From contig NZ_JAFKFW010000013.1 of assembly GCF_017308015.1 (NCBI RefSeq), positions 57,624 to 121,623 of the forward strand: DNA of 64,000 nt, in the 5' to 3' direction. The position numbers were made by a program, and so were the translations under genes. This document shows positions 9,160 to 18,196 of the stretch, piece after piece. Below the pieces are notes generated by a model, which saw nothing but the letters and a program-made list of their open reading frames with translations, ran no database searches and was not told the origin of the DNA. How positions within the stretch are numbered: the first letter of the stretch is position 1; each line of letters opens with the position of its first letter. This stretch comes from Allobosea sp. (GTDB taxonomy: Bacteria; Pseudomonadota; Alphaproteobacteria; Rhizobiales; Beijerinckiaceae).

Positions 9160-10101
9160 ATGTTGCAGTCCTTGAAGTTGGAAGCCGGGTTCGTCGCGCC
9201 GACGCTGCTCGAGAGTTGCGAAGTCATCGATGCGATCCGCTACAAGGCGGGCTTCCTGCCGGAGGTGGAGATCGCCTACGAGCCGGATATCAAGACGCTC
9301 TGGGTCACGATCCGGCCGGAGCTGAAGCCCGTCTTCACGCTGCAGTTGCTCGACAGCCTGGTGAAGATCCAGAGCGCGATCGTGGCGCTCTGGGGAGCTC
9401 CGGACCAGTATCACCGCGCTCCGGTGCGCTTCCTCGCCTTCCGCGGCACGGGGCCGTTCTTCACGCTCGGCGGCGATCTCGATTTCTATCTGGACTGCCT
9501 AGCCAAGAACGACCGCGCCGCGCTGACGGAATACGCAAGGCTTTCGGCAGAAGGCGCGATCTGGAATTCCAGCGGCCTCAACGGGCTCGTGGTAACGCTC
9601 TCGACGATCCACGCCAAGGCGATCGGCGGCGGCATCGACGCGCCGCGTTCATGCAACGTGATGATCGCGGAGGAGCAGGCCTCGTTCGTGTACCCGGAGA
9701 TCAAGTTCAATCATTTCCCGATCACGGCGGTGGCGATCCTGTCGCGGCGCATGGGGCAGCGCGCCGCCGAGGAGATGCTGCTGTCCGGAGAGGAGATGAG
9801 CGCGCAGGACTTCATGGCAGCGGGCGGCCTCGAGGCCGTGGTCCCGACCGGGACCGGCGAAAACTGGATCCGCAAATACTGCGCCGACTCGCTGCCTATC
9901 CATGCTGCCAAGACCGCGTTGTTTTCCGCCTTCAACCGACGCTCCGGCGACCTGCGCGAAGAGCTGGGCCATCTCGGTCAGATCTGGACGAATTGCATGC
10001 TGCGTCTCAGCCCAAGCGCGATCTCGAAACTGCAGCGTATCGCCCAAACCCAGGATCGGATGCTGGCGCGCGTCTACCAGCGCCATCTCGCCCCGGTCTG
10101 A
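9160..10101 (+). CDS. RpfF-like crotonase (enoyl-CoA hydratase superfamily)
   Basis: 313 residues. The crotonase fold is clear and closest by motif to RpfF/DSF synthases, which make cis-2-unsaturated fatty acid signals: FTLGGDLDFYLDCL (about 102-114), HAKAIGGGIDAPRSCNVMIAEE (151-172), YPEIKFNHFP (178-187). RpfF uses two Glu residues 20 apart (in GGGFE and PE). Here the first position is Asp160 and the second is Glu180, so spacing is kept but one Glu is Asp. Activity may therefore differ. The ATG at 9160 is preferred over an in-frame TTG-type start 42 bases upstream because similarity begins there. The next gene encodes a membrane GGDEF-EAL protein. Substrate and product are unproven. Confidence 0.75.
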   Translation: MLQSLKLEAGFVAPTLLESCEVIDAIRYKAGFLPEVEIAYEPDIKTLWVTIRPELKPVFTLQLLDSLVKIQSAIVALWGAPDQYHRAPVRFLAFRGTGPFFTLGGDLDFYLDCLAKNDRAALTEYARLSAEGAIWNSSGLNGLVVTLSTIHAKAIGGGIDAPRSCNVMIAEEQASFVYPEIKFNHFPITAVAILSRRMGQRAAEEMLLSGEEMSAQDFMAAGGLEAVVPTGTGENWIRKYCADSLPIHAAKTALFSAFNRRSGDLREELGHLGQIWTNCMLRLSPSAISKLQRIAQTQDRMLARVYQRHLAPV

Positions 10102-10251
10102 GGGAAAGCGAGCAACCCGCCCCTGTCCGGGCGCGCGCCCCCGGAAAACCACACGAAGCATTTACCTCTGCTCTCGTACAACCCTCTGGCATGATGCGCG
10201 ACGTGTGGATTTCGCGCGTCGCGCCGCGTTGGACGGCAAAGGCGGGAGTAG

Positions 10252-12582
10252 ATGGCAGGCGCGCTCAAGCGACTGATGACGGCCGGCGGGCGCGAGCAGG
10301 GCGAGACCGTCGACCTGACCGGCTATGCGCTGCTGGTCAGCTCGCTGTTCTCGTCGCCGGCCTCGATCATTCCCGGCGGCATCGCCGGCATCCTGACGCC
10401 ATTCCTGTGCTGGGTTTCGACCGGCATGGACATCTTCATGAGCCTCACCATCCTGGTGACGCTCATCGTCATCCTGCGCATCATGACCGTGGTGGCCTAT
10501 CGTCGGCGCAACCACGCCCATGACAGCTATGCCGAGACCCGTCGCTGGGACCGCGATTATTTTCTCGGCGCCACGATGTTCAGCGCCGTGCTCGGCTATA
10601 GCTGCTATGTCGCACTGGTCCAGACCGACGACCCCGCCGCGCATATCACCTCCGTCGCCTCGACCATCGCTCTCGCCTCGGGCTATGTCGCGCGCAATGC
10701 CGGCCGGCCAAAATTCGTCGCGGTGCAGCTCCTCACCTTCTGCATCCCGATGGCGATCGGCCTGATCGGTGCGCATAATCCGTATTATCGCTATATCGGC
10801 TACTTCGCCTTCCTCTACGTCGCCGCCAATATCGCGATCACCAACTCGCTGCATCGCAACCTTATCGCGCTCAGCGACGCCAACAAGCAATCCAAGGCGC
10901 TCGCCTCCGCCCTGCACTCGCAGAACCTGACGCTCGACGCCGCGCTCAACACGATGATCGATGGGCTGGCGATGTTCGACCGCAGCCTCAAACTCGCGGT
11001 CAGCAACGCCCCACACAGCACACTCTACGGCCTGCCGGAGACACTTGCCCTGCCCGGCACGCCCCTGACGGCGATCGCGCGCTTCCTGGTCGAGCGGCAG
11101 GTGATCAGCCAGGAGCAGCTTCGCGACATCCGCGCGGCATTGTCGGAGGTCCAGGCGACCCAGCAGGCGACCAGCCGCGAATTGGTGACGCGAGGCGGGC
11201 TCGTGCTGGTTCTCACGCTCGCACCGGCCGCCGAGGGCGGCATCCTGATGCTCACGGAGGATGCCACCGAGCGCAAGGCGACGGAGGCGCGCATCGAACA
11301 GATGGCGCGCTTCGACGAATTGACCGGACTCGCGAACCGCTTCGAATACACCACGCAGATCGCGGAAACATTCGCCAAGCTCGAGCGCACGGGCGACGGC
11401 TTCGCTCTGCTCTATCTCGATCTCGACGGTTTCAAGCAGGTCAATGACAGTCTGGGCCACGACATCGGCGACCATGTGCTGATGGAGACGGCGAGCCGCC
11501 TGCGCAGCGCGATCCGCAGCAACGACATACTCGCCCGCTTCGGCGGCGACGAATTCCTGCTGATCCTGCCATCCGCGGACCATCTCGTCGTCACCGCCAT
11601 CGCCCAGCGCATGATCGACGCGATGGCGCGGGCTTTCGATGTCGACGGCAAGACCGTCTACGTGACTGCCAGCATCGGCATCGCCATGGCCCCGCTCGAC
11701 GGCGCCAATCCCACCGACCTGCTGCGCCATGCCGACACGGCGCTCTACAAGGCCAAATCCGCCGGCCGGAACACGCTGATGTTCTTCAACCCGGCCATGG
11801 CCGAGGAGATGATGGAGCGGCACGAGATCGAGGTCGATCTGCGCAAGGCCTGCATGGATGGCACGCTCGAGCTCTACTATCAGCCGATCATCAACCTGAA
11901 GACCCAGAAGATCGTGTCGCGCGAGGCGCTGATGCGCTGGCGCCACCCGACCCGCGGCATGGTGCCGCCCGGCGTGTTCATCCCGATCGCCGAGCAGTCC
12001 GGCCTGATCGCCGGCATGGGCGACTGGGCGATCCGCCAGGCCTGCCGCGACGCCGCGAGCTGGGAGCCGGGCATCGGCGTCTCGGTCAATGTATCGCCGC
12101 TGCAATTCCGCGAGCCGCGCCGGATCGTCGAGACGGTCAAGGAGGCTCTACTGGCATCGCAGCTCGAATCGCGCCGCCTGATGCTCGAAGTCACGGAATC
12201 GCTGCTGATCGAGGACGACAAGCTGGCACTCTCGGTGCTCGACGAATTGCGTGCGCTGGGCGTGACCTTTGCGCTCGACGACTTCGGAACCGGCTATTCC
12301 TCGCTCGCCTATCTTTCGACCTATCCGTTCGCACAGGTGAAGATCGACCAGAGCTTTGCCCGCGAGGTCCATACCAACGAGGCCTCGAAGGCCGTCATCG
12401 AGGCTGTCTGCCAGCTCGCGCGCCGGCTTCAGATGAATGTCGTGGTCGAAGGCATCGAGACCGAGCAGCAGCGCATCGCCGTCCAGCTCCTCGGCGCCCA
12501 TCGCGCCCAAGGCTTCCTGTTCGGCCGCCCGGAAGCGCTGGCCAGCATCAAAGGCCGTAGCGGCAATCGCAGCGTGGCCTGA
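10252..12582 (+). CDS. Membrane-bound GGDEF-EAL protein with PAS-like domain
   Basis: 776 residues that should make and/or degrade cyclic di-GMP at the inner membrane. Order: about six hydrophobic segments (residues 20-200), a PAS-like region (about 225-330, LDAALNTMIDGLAMFDRS), GGDEF (GGDEF at 431-435, with I-site RSND five residues before it), and EAL (EAL at 558-560). EAL-catalytic signatures are intact: EVTESLL, LDDFGTGYSS, VKIDQSF, VVVEGIET. Both active sites therefore look competent, and the I-site predicts product inhibition of the cyclase. It starts 150 bases after the RpfF-like gene on the same strand. The membrane sensor domain suggests a hydrophobic or membrane cue, but this is inference. 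Confidence 0.93.
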   Translation: MAGALKRLMTAGGREQGETVDLTGYALLVSSLFSSPASIIPGGIAGILTPFLCWVSTGMDIFMSLTILVTLIVILRIMTVVAYRRRNHAHDSYAETRRWDRDYFLGATMFSAVLGYSCYVALVQTDDPAAHITSVASTIALASGYVARNAGRPKFVAVQLLTFCIPMAIGLIGAHNPYYRYIGYFAFLYVAANIAITNSLHRNLIALSDANKQSKALASALHSQNLTLDAALNTMIDGLAMFDRSLKLAVSNAPHSTLYGLPETLALPGTPLTAIARFLVERQVISQEQLRDIRAALSEVQATQQATSRELVTRGGLVLVLTLAPAAEGGILMLTEDATERKATEARIEQMARFDELTGLANRFEYTTQIAETFAKLERTGDGFALLYLDLDGFKQVNDSLGHDIGDHVLMETASRLRSAIRSNDILARFGGDEFLLILPSADHLVVTAIAQRMIDAMARAFDVDGKTVYVTASIGIAMAPLDGANPTDLLRHADTALYKAKSAGRNTLMFFNPAMAEEMMERHEIEVDLRKACMDGTLELYYQPIINLKTQKIVSREALMRWRHPTRGMVPPGVFIPIAEQSGLIAGMGDWAIRQACRDAASWEPGIGVSVNVSPLQFREPRRIVETVKEALLASQLESRRLMLEVTESLLIEDDKLALSVLDELRALGVTFALDDFGTGYSSLAYLSTYPFAQVKIDQSFAREVHTNEASKAVIEAVCQLARRLQMNVVVEGIETEQQRIAVQLLGAHRAQGFLFGRPEALASIKGRSGNRSVA

Positions 12583-12689
12583 GCCGGCCAATCTTCCCCT
12601 TTCGTTCCGGGACGGCTGCGCAACGGCCTTGATTCCGCCCGGCCGACAACGCATCAGCGATCAGGGACGACAGCAAAACGGGACATCCG

Positions 12690-14135
12690 GTGAGCGACGG
12701 CACGGCCAAGGCGGCGAAACCAGCCGCGTTGACACCCGATATATGCGTCATCGGCGCGGGCGAGAACGGCGTCGCTCTGGCGATCGCCGCGGCGGCCTTC
12801 GGCGTCTCCGTCGTCCTGATCGAGCGGGACGCCATCGGCGGGGACATCGGCGGCCTCGTTACCCGCGCGCTGATCGAGACCGGCTCCCGCGCGCAGGCGT
12901 TGCGCGATGCAGCGCGACTTGGCCTCTCTGCAGCCGAACCGCAACCGAACGCTGCCCTGATCCATGACCATATCCAGCGCGCATTGGCCGCCGACCGGGC
13001 CAATCACGCAGCCGAGCGACTGACCGCGCTCGGCATCGCCGTCCTCTGGGGCGAAGCCCATTTTACCAGCCGTAGTACGGTCACCGTCGGGGAACAGCCG
13101 GTCAAGGCACGCCGCTTCGTCGTCGCCACCGGCGCGCGCGCCATCCCGCCCGCGGTACCGGGGCTCGACACGGCGCCCGTTCTGCGGGAGGCCGACCTTG
13201 CCGGCCTGACCCGTTTGCCAGAACGGCCGATTGTGCTCGGAGGCGCAGGAGCCGCCCTGGCCCAGGCCCTGCGCCGGCTCGGTTGTGCCGCAACGCTCCT
13301 CGCTTCCGAAGGTTTGCTCGCGAGCCACGATGCCGAAGCCGCGGCGCTCCTGCGCCGACGCCTGCTGCGCGAGGGACTCGAGCTGAACGAGAGCGGCGAG
13401 CCTTTGCGGGTGGAGCGCACGCGATCCGGGCTGCGCCTCGTCCTGAGCGCTCCCTCCGGCGAGACGGCGATCGAGGGCTCGCATCTCATCCTCTGCGGTC
13501 CGCTCCGGCCCGCGCTCGACGCTCTCGACCTCGATCTCGGCGGTATCCGCCATGACGTTTCCGGCATCGTCGTCGACCGCAGCCTGCGGACGAGCAATCG
13601 CCGCGTCTACGCGCTGGGCGCCTGCGCCGGCGGGGCGGCGACCGCCCTGCCCGATCGCGCCGGCGACGATCATGCCGGGCTCGTGCTGCGCAGCGTCCTG
13701 TTTCGCCAACCGGTGAAGATCGATCCGGGTAGCGAGCCGCGCATCGCCTGGAGCCGGCCGCAAGTGGCCTCGATCGGGCTGCCGGAGGCAGAGGCCCGCA
13801 CAGCGGCCGGAACAATCCGGGTGCTGCGCTGGCCGTTCTCGGAGAATGCAGCCGCGCGGGCCGCGGAGGAGACCGAGGGCTTCGTCAAGGCGGTCGTCGA
13901 CCGCAAGGGTCGCATTCTCGGCGTCACCATCGTCGGCGAGGATGCGGGCGAACTGATCGCGCCGTGGTGCATCGCGCTGCGCGCCGGGCTCGGCATCGGC
14001 GAAGTCGCCGGCCTGCCGCTGCCTGCCATGGCGCGCTCCGATGCCTCGCGCCGCGCCGCGCTGTCGTTCCATGCGACATTGACCACGCGGCCGGCCTTGC
14101 GCCGCCTGATCGGCTTTCTGCGGCGTTTCGGCTAA
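12690..14135 (+). CDS. Class I pyridine nucleotide-disulfide oxidoreductase-like protein without the redox disulfide
   Basis: 481 residues with the dihydrolipoamide/mercuric reductase layout: FAD-binding VIGAGENGVALAIAA (about 20-35), a second dinucleotide fold (PIVLGGAGAALAQALRRLG), YALGACAGG in place of the usual second FAD motif GD, and a dimerisation domain at the end. The cysteine motif normally placed after the FAD fold (GTCxNxGCIPSK) is replaced by GGDIGGLVTRALIETG with no Cys. The C-terminal HPHPTxSE motif is also lost (ARSDASRRAALSFHATLT). It is thus probably a flavoprotein of other function or a non-redox relative. The ATG or GTG choice is open; GTG at 12690 fits. The next gene encodes a histidine kinase, 11 bases away. 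Confidence 0.8.
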   Translation: MSDGTAKAAKPAALTPDICVIGAGENGVALAIAAAAFGVSVVLIERDAIGGDIGGLVTRALIETGSRAQALRDAARLGLSAAEPQPNAALIHDHIQRALAADRANHAAERLTALGIAVLWGEAHFTSRSTVTVGEQPVKARRFVVATGARAIPPAVPGLDTAPVLREADLAGLTRLPERPIVLGGAGAALAQALRRLGCAATLLASEGLLASHDAEAAALLRRRLLREGLELNESGEPLRVERTRSGLRLVLSAPSGETAIEGSHLILCGPLRPALDALDLDLGGIRHDVSGIVVDRSLRTSNRRVYALGACAGGAATALPDRAGDDHAGLVLRSVLFRQPVKIDPGSEPRIAWSRPQVASIGLPEAEARTAAGTIRVLRWPFSENAAARAAEETEGFVKAVVDRKGRILGVTIVGEDAGELIAPWCIALRAGLGIGEVAGLPLPAMARSDASRRAALSFHATLTTRPALRRLIGFLRRFG

Positions 14136-14146
14136 GATCGCCGGCG

Positions 14147-15595
14147 ATGCATGCACCCAAGCCAGCCCTCTCGGTCAGCCAGCCGCGTAGCCTCACGCGC
14201 CTCGGCCTCTCGGCCAAGCTGCTGCTCGTGACCGTGCTCTTCGTCATGCTGGCGGAGGTGTTGATCTATCTGCCGTCCATCGCAAATTTCCGGCGCAACT
14301 GGCTGCATGACCGGATCGCCGCCGCGCAGGTCGCGGCGCTGGTTCTGGAAGGTGCGCCGGAGGACGGCCTGCCCGAGGGCAGCGAGAACCGTCTGCTGAT
14401 GGGCGTCGGGGCCCGCGCGATCGCGGCGCGCGTCGGCGGGGCGCGGCGCCTGCTCAGCCTCGACTCGATGCCCCCGCCTGAGGTCTCCCGCTCGATCGAC
14501 CTGCGCAATCCGGGCTGGCTGAGTGCGATCCGGGAGGCGCTGGCCGTACTCGTCTCGCCAGCGACCATGCCGATCCGCGTCGTCGGCGAGGCGGTCGGCG
14601 GTGCCGACTTCGTCGAGATCGTCATCGACGAGGCGCCGCTGCGCCGGGCGATGCTGAAGTTCTCCTGGAGCCTGCTGCTGATCTCTCTGCTGATCACAGG
14701 CTTGACCGCGCTGGCCGTCTATATCGCGCTCAACGCGCTGATCATCGGGCCGATCCGGCATCTGGCAGCGAATGTCATGGAGTTCGAAGCCGATCCCGAA
14801 AATCCGCGGCGGATCATCGAGCCCTCGCTGCGCGCCGACGAGATCGGCGAGGCGGAGCGCGCGCTCGCCCGCATGGAAGCGACGCTCGCCGACGAATTGC
14901 GCACCAAGAAGCACCTCGCCGAGCTTGGCCTCGCCGTTTCCAAGATCAATCACGATCTGCGCAACATGCTGGCGGCGGCACAGCTCATGTCCGACCAGTT
15001 GATCGAGACCCGCGATGTCAAGATCCGCCGCTTCGCGCCGCGCCTGATAGCGACGCTGGGGCGCGCCATCGACTTCTGCCAGGCCACTCTCGCCTATGGC
15101 CGCGCCGCCGAGGCGACGCCCGCGATCCGCGACGTCCCGCTGCGGCAGCTCGTCGCCGAGCAGGCGGAAATGCTCGGCCTTGGCGAGGGCAAGCAGCCGC
15201 GCTTCGAGAATCGGGTTCCGCCCGAATTGTCGGCGCCCTGCGACCCGGACCAGATGGCACGCGTGCTCACCAACCTGATGCGCAACGCGATCCAGGCGCT
15301 GACGCGTGCGGGGACGGAAGGCGGCGACCTGCCCGTACTGACCGTGACGGCCGGGCCGGAGAACGGGTCCGTGGCCCTGCGCATCATCGACAACGGCCCC
15401 GGCGTGCCGGAGCGGGCGCGAGCCAACCTGTTCCAGGCCTTCCGCGGCTCGGTGACGCCGGGCGGCACCGGGCTTGGCCTCGCCGTCGCGGCCGAACTGG
15501 TCCGGCTCCATGGCGGCTCGATCGCGCTGGAGTCCTCAGCCGCGGGAGCGGTATTCGCGGTCATGCTGCCGGCTCGGCGCACCAACGGACACTGA
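14147..15595 (+). CDS. Sensor histidine kinase
   Basis: 482 residues. Two membrane segments (about residues 23-45 and 170-195) bracket a periplasmic region of about 120 residues; a HAMP-like linker follows. The phosphoacceptor motif is INHDLRNML (His269), and the ATP-binding domain shows NLMRNAIQAL, IIDNGPGVPE and GGTGLGLAVAAELVRLHGG. No response regulator is adjacent; the next gene downstream is convergent. The ATG at 14147 follows the oxidoreductase stop by 11 bases, so the two are probably co-transcribed. An orphan regulator at 18197-18877 is a possible but unproven partner. Confidence 0.93.
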   Translation: MHAPKPALSVSQPRSLTRLGLSAKLLLVTVLFVMLAEVLIYLPSIANFRRNWLHDRIAAAQVAALVLEGAPEDGLPEGSENRLLMGVGARAIAARVGGARRLLSLDSMPPPEVSRSIDLRNPGWLSAIREALAVLVSPATMPIRVVGEAVGGADFVEIVIDEAPLRRAMLKFSWSLLLISLLITGLTALAVYIALNALIIGPIRHLAANVMEFEADPENPRRIIEPSLRADEIGEAERALARMEATLADELRTKKHLAELGLAVSKINHDLRNMLAAAQLMSDQLIETRDVKIRRFAPRLIATLGRAIDFCQATLAYGRAAEATPAIRDVPLRQLVAEQAEMLGLGEGKQPRFENRVPPELSAPCDPDQMARVLTNLMRNAIQALTRAGTEGGDLPVLTVTAGPENGSVALRIIDNGPGVPERARANLFQAFRGSVTPGGTGLGLAVAAELVRLHGGSIALESSAAGAVFAVMLPARRTNGH

Positions 15596-15608
15596 CTGGC
15601 AAAAGCGC

Positions 15609-16238
15609 CTACTGGCTCGCCCAGATCACCCGTGCCATGAAGGCGACCTCGGCGAGATTCAGCACGCGGTCGGGATGCTCGGGATTGAGCGAGGCCAACT
15701 CCACCGTCCTGGCTGTCTGGCGCTTGAGCTGCTTCGCCAGCACCTCGCCCTCCACGGTCTTGACCACGACCCGGTCGCCGCGCCGGACCGTCGCGGTCGG
15801 CGAGACGATGATGGTGTCGCCATCACGATAGAGCGGCAGCATCGAATCGCCTGATATCTCCAGCGCATAAGCCTTCTCGTCGGCAGCACCGGGAAAGGCG
15901 ACCTCCTCCCAGCCCGTGCCGACCGGAAAGCCGCCATCGTCGAAGAAGCCGCCGGAGCCTGCCTGGGCGAAGCCGATCAGCGGAATCGTACGAGGCGGCG
16001 CCGGCTCGCGCCGCCGCACCACGCTCATGAACTCGTCGAAGGATGCACCGGTCGCGAGCAGGATCTTGGAGATCGATTCGGTCGAGGGCCAGCGCTCACG
16101 CCCGTCGGAGGCGACGCGCTTCGAGCGGTTGAAGGTCGTCGCGTCGAGCCCGGCCTTGCGCGCCAATCCCGAGGCGGTGAAACCATAACGCTGGGCGAGC
16201 GTATCGATCGCCCCCCAGATCTGGTCGTGTGACAGCAT
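15609..16238 (-). CDS. XRE/S24-type repressor, LexA/CI-like
   Basis: 209 residues. An N-terminal helix-turn-helix (about 8-66) leads to an S24 peptidase domain. Signature positions: cleavage-like Ala93-Gly94 in GFAQAGSGG, nucleophile Ser132 in GDSMLPLYRDGD, and Lys169 in EVLAKQLKRQ, which lines up with the catalytic Lys of LexA. All elements for self-cleavage are thus present, as in phage CI and LexA relatives, though many S24 regulators do not cleave. It is divergent from DUF952-pyrD; a perfect dyad 43-66 bases upstream of its ATG is a candidate autoregulatory operator. The target genes are unknown. Confidence 0.88.
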   Translation of the reverse strand: MLSHDQIWGAIDTLAQRYGFTASGLARKAGLDATTFNRSKRVASDGRERWPSTESISKILLATGASFDEFMSVVRRREPAPPRTIPLIGFAQAGSGGFFDDGGFPVGTGWEEVAFPGAADEKAYALEISGDSMLPLYRDGDTIIVSPTATVRRGDRVVVKTVEGEVLAKQLKRQTARTVELASLNPEHPDRVLNLAEVAFMARVIWASQ

Positions 16239-16280
16239 CGCTGAGGACCTCGCTTCGCTCTTGCCGTTCGGCGGGGATCA

Positions 16281-16310
16281 AAGATAGGAAATATCCCCTA
16301 TCTTATAAGA
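16281..16310. promoter_or_regulatory. Candidate operator: dyad AAGATAGG-N8-CCTATCTT plus TCTTATAAGA
   Basis: Perfect 8-base inverted arms at 16281-16288 and 16297-16304, centre to centre 16 bases, followed by an overlapping perfect 10-base palindrome at 16301-16310. The AT content is high for this genome. It stands 43 bases upstream of the S24 repressor start and about 95 bases before DUF952, in their shared intergenic region, as expected for an autoregulated repressor. Confidence 0.6.
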
Positions 16311-16405
16311 TTTCAATCCGAATCTCTCGACAATCGGACAATGGCTTGCGCAATCCTCCTGCCAACGTTTAAGCGAGTGGCCGACATGTACGTGCGAGAT
16401 TTCCG

Positions 16406-16750
16406 GTGCCTCTGATCTACAAGATATGCCCCGCCGCGCTCTGGTGCGAGGCAGAGGCCAAGGGCCGCTTCGACGGCGCCCCGATCGATCTCGCGGACGG
16501 GTACATCCATTTCTCGACGGGTGCCCAGGTCGCCGAGACCGCGGCGAAGCATTTCGCCGGGCAGGACGGGCTCCTGCTCATCGCGATCGACGGAGAACGC
16601 CTTGGCTCGGCCCTGCGCTACGAACCGTCACGCGGCGGCGCCCTGTTCCCGCATCTTTATGCCCCGCTCGATCCGAAGGCGGCGCGCTGGATTGTCCCCA
16701 TGCCGTTGAAAAAAGACAACCACCACGTCCTACCGGAGGATCTCGCATGA
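16406..16750 (+). CDS. DUF952 family protein
   Basis: 114 residues from a GTG start. DUF952 is a small cytosolic family of unknown function; recognised here from [25 protein letters not shown], and FPHLYAPLD. It overlaps pyrD by the 4 bases ATGA, so translation is coupled. DUF952 before pyrD is a frequent arrangement in Alphaproteobacteria, but no functional link to pyrimidine synthesis is known. Confidence 0.9.
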   Translation: MPLIYKICPAALWCEAEAKGRFDGAPIDLADGYIHFSTGAQVAETAAKHFAGQDGLLLIAIDGERLGSALRYEPSRGGALFPHLYAPLDPKAARWIVPMPLKKDNHHVLPEDLA

Positions 16751-17835
16751 TCGGCGGCCTGTTCAATCTCGCGCGGCCGTTGATCCACCGCATGGATGCG
16801 GAGACGGCGCATCGGCTGACCGTCGCGGCGCTGGCTACCGCGCCTGCCCTGAAACCCGGCGCCGACGACCCCGTGCTCGCGACCGAAGCGTTCGGGCTCT
16901 CCTTTTCCAACCCTGTCGGGCTTGCAGCCGGTTTCGATAAGAATGCGGAGGCGGTCGACGGTGCGCTGGGGCTGGGCTTCGGCTTCGTCGAGGTCGGCGG
17001 CGTAACGCCCCTGCCACAGCCCGGAAACCCGCGCCCGCGCGTCTTCCGTTTGCTGGAGGACGAGGCCGTCATCAACCGCTACGGCCTCAACAGCGAAGGC
17101 ATGGAGGCCGTGGCGAAACGGCTCGAAGCCCGCCGGGGCCGCGGCGGGCTCGTCGGCGTCAATCTCGGTGCCAACAAGGAATCGGCCGATCGTGCCGCCG
17201 ACTATGCGACGCTGGCGCGCCGGCTCGCCCCACTTGCCGATTTCCTGACGATCAACGTCTCGTCGCCGAATACGCCCGGCCTGCGCGACCTGCAGGCGGA
17301 AAGCGCGCTCGACGATCTCGTGGCGCGCACGCTCGCGGCGCGGGACGAGGTCGCAACCGGCGGCCGGCACACGCCGATCCTGATCAAGATCGCACCGGAT
17401 CTGACCCTGCCCGAACTCGACGGCATGATCGCGGTCGCGCGCAAGCGCGAGATCGACGGGCTGATCGTCTCGAACACCACGATCGCGCGCCCGGAGAGCC
17501 TGCGGAGTGCGAACAAGGCCGAGACCGGCGGGCTTTCCGGCAAGCCGCTTTTCACCGCCTCGACCCGCATCCTGGCCGAGGCCTTCCTGCGCGTCGAAGG
17601 GCAGTTTCCGCTTGTCGGCGTCGGTGGCGTCGATTCGGCCGAGACGGCTTTCGCCAAGATCCGCGCCGGCGCGACGCTGGTGCAGTTCTACTCGGCGATG
17701 GTGTTCAAGGGACCGGGCCTCGCCAAGGAGATCAAGGCGGGGCTCGCCACGCGGGCACGCCGTGCCGGTCTCACGCGCCTGACCGCCCTGATCGGACGCG
17801 ACGCGGCGGCGATCGCACGCGGCGAAGGTCTGTAG
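16747..17835 (+). CDS. pyrD: Dihydroorotate dehydrogenase (quinone), class 2
   Basis: Oxidises dihydroorotate to orotate in pyrimidine synthesis, passing electrons to quinone at the inner membrane. 362 residues; class 2 is shown by the N-terminal amphipathic extension (about residues 1-40) and the catalytic Ser-containing [15 protein letters not shown]. Other motifs: [46 protein letters not shown], and the FMN phosphate loop [12 protein letters not shown]. The ATG at 16747 overlaps the DUF952 stop. Confidence 0.98.
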   Translation: MIGGLFNLARPLIHRMDAETAHRLTVAALATAPALKPGADDPVLATEAFGLSFSNPVGLAAGFDKNAEAVDGALGLGFGFVEVGGVTPLPQPGNPRPRVFRLLEDEAVINRYGLNSEGMEAVAKRLEARRGRGGLVGVNLGANKESADRAADYATLARRLAPLADFLTINVSSPNTPGLRDLQAESALDDLVARTLAARDEVATGGRHTPILIKIAPDLTLPELDGMIAVARKREIDGLIVSNTTIARPESLRSANKAETGGLSGKPLFTASTRILAEAFLRVEGQFPLVGVGGVDSAETAFAKIRAGATLVQFYSAMVFKGPGLAKEIKAGLATRARRAGLTRLTALIGRDAAAIARGEGL

Positions 17836-17838
17836 AGT

Positions 17839-18108
17839 TTACTTCCGCGCCGCGAAGAGCCGCATCAACAGCCAGAGCGGGACGACGATCAGCGCGCCCG
17901 CGATGACCCATTGGCCGACTTCGCGCACGGCGCCGAAACCGAGCCCTGTAATCGAGCGCAGGAAGCGCGCAGCGGCCTCGTAGAGACTCTGCGGCGACAG
18001 GCCAAGGAAGGCCATCGCCGCGCCGACCAGCAGCGAGATGAAGATCAGGCGGACGAGGACGCTGAGGGGCGAGCCACCGAGAAACCGTTCCATGGAAGCA
18101 ATCGTCAT
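17839..18108 (-). CDS. DUF6460 family small membrane protein
   Basis: 89 residues from ATG 18108 (an in-frame TTG lies 15 bases upstream). Two hydrophobic segments (about residues 17-38 and 64-83) enclose a short amphipathic stretch; FLGGSPLSVLVRL and VVPLWLLMRLFAARK are typical of this family of small inner-membrane proteins in Hyphomicrobiales. No function is known. It converges with pyrD, whose stop is 3 bases away. Confidence 0.75.
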   Translation of the reverse strand: MTIASMERFLGGSPLSVLVRLIFISLLVGAAMAFLGLSPQSLYEAAARFLRSITGLGFGAVREVGQWVIAGALIVVPLWLLMRLFAARK

Positions 18109-18196
18109 CCTGTTGCGCCCCAAGCCGATCCGGGGCGCTTCCGCGCTGTCTTAACCTGAAACAGGCCGCGCTTGAACGGTGTCTGAACGGATAGCG

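Noticed and set aside
10162-12105. Very long open frame antisense to the GGDEF-EAL gene
   Set aside because: High-GC codon bias opens the opposite strand; it has no family motif, no ribosome site, and the plus strand has complete catalytic motifs.
12654-14156. 500-codon antisense frame over the flavoprotein-like gene
   Set aside because: Composition shadow; the plus-strand product has a clear FAD fold.
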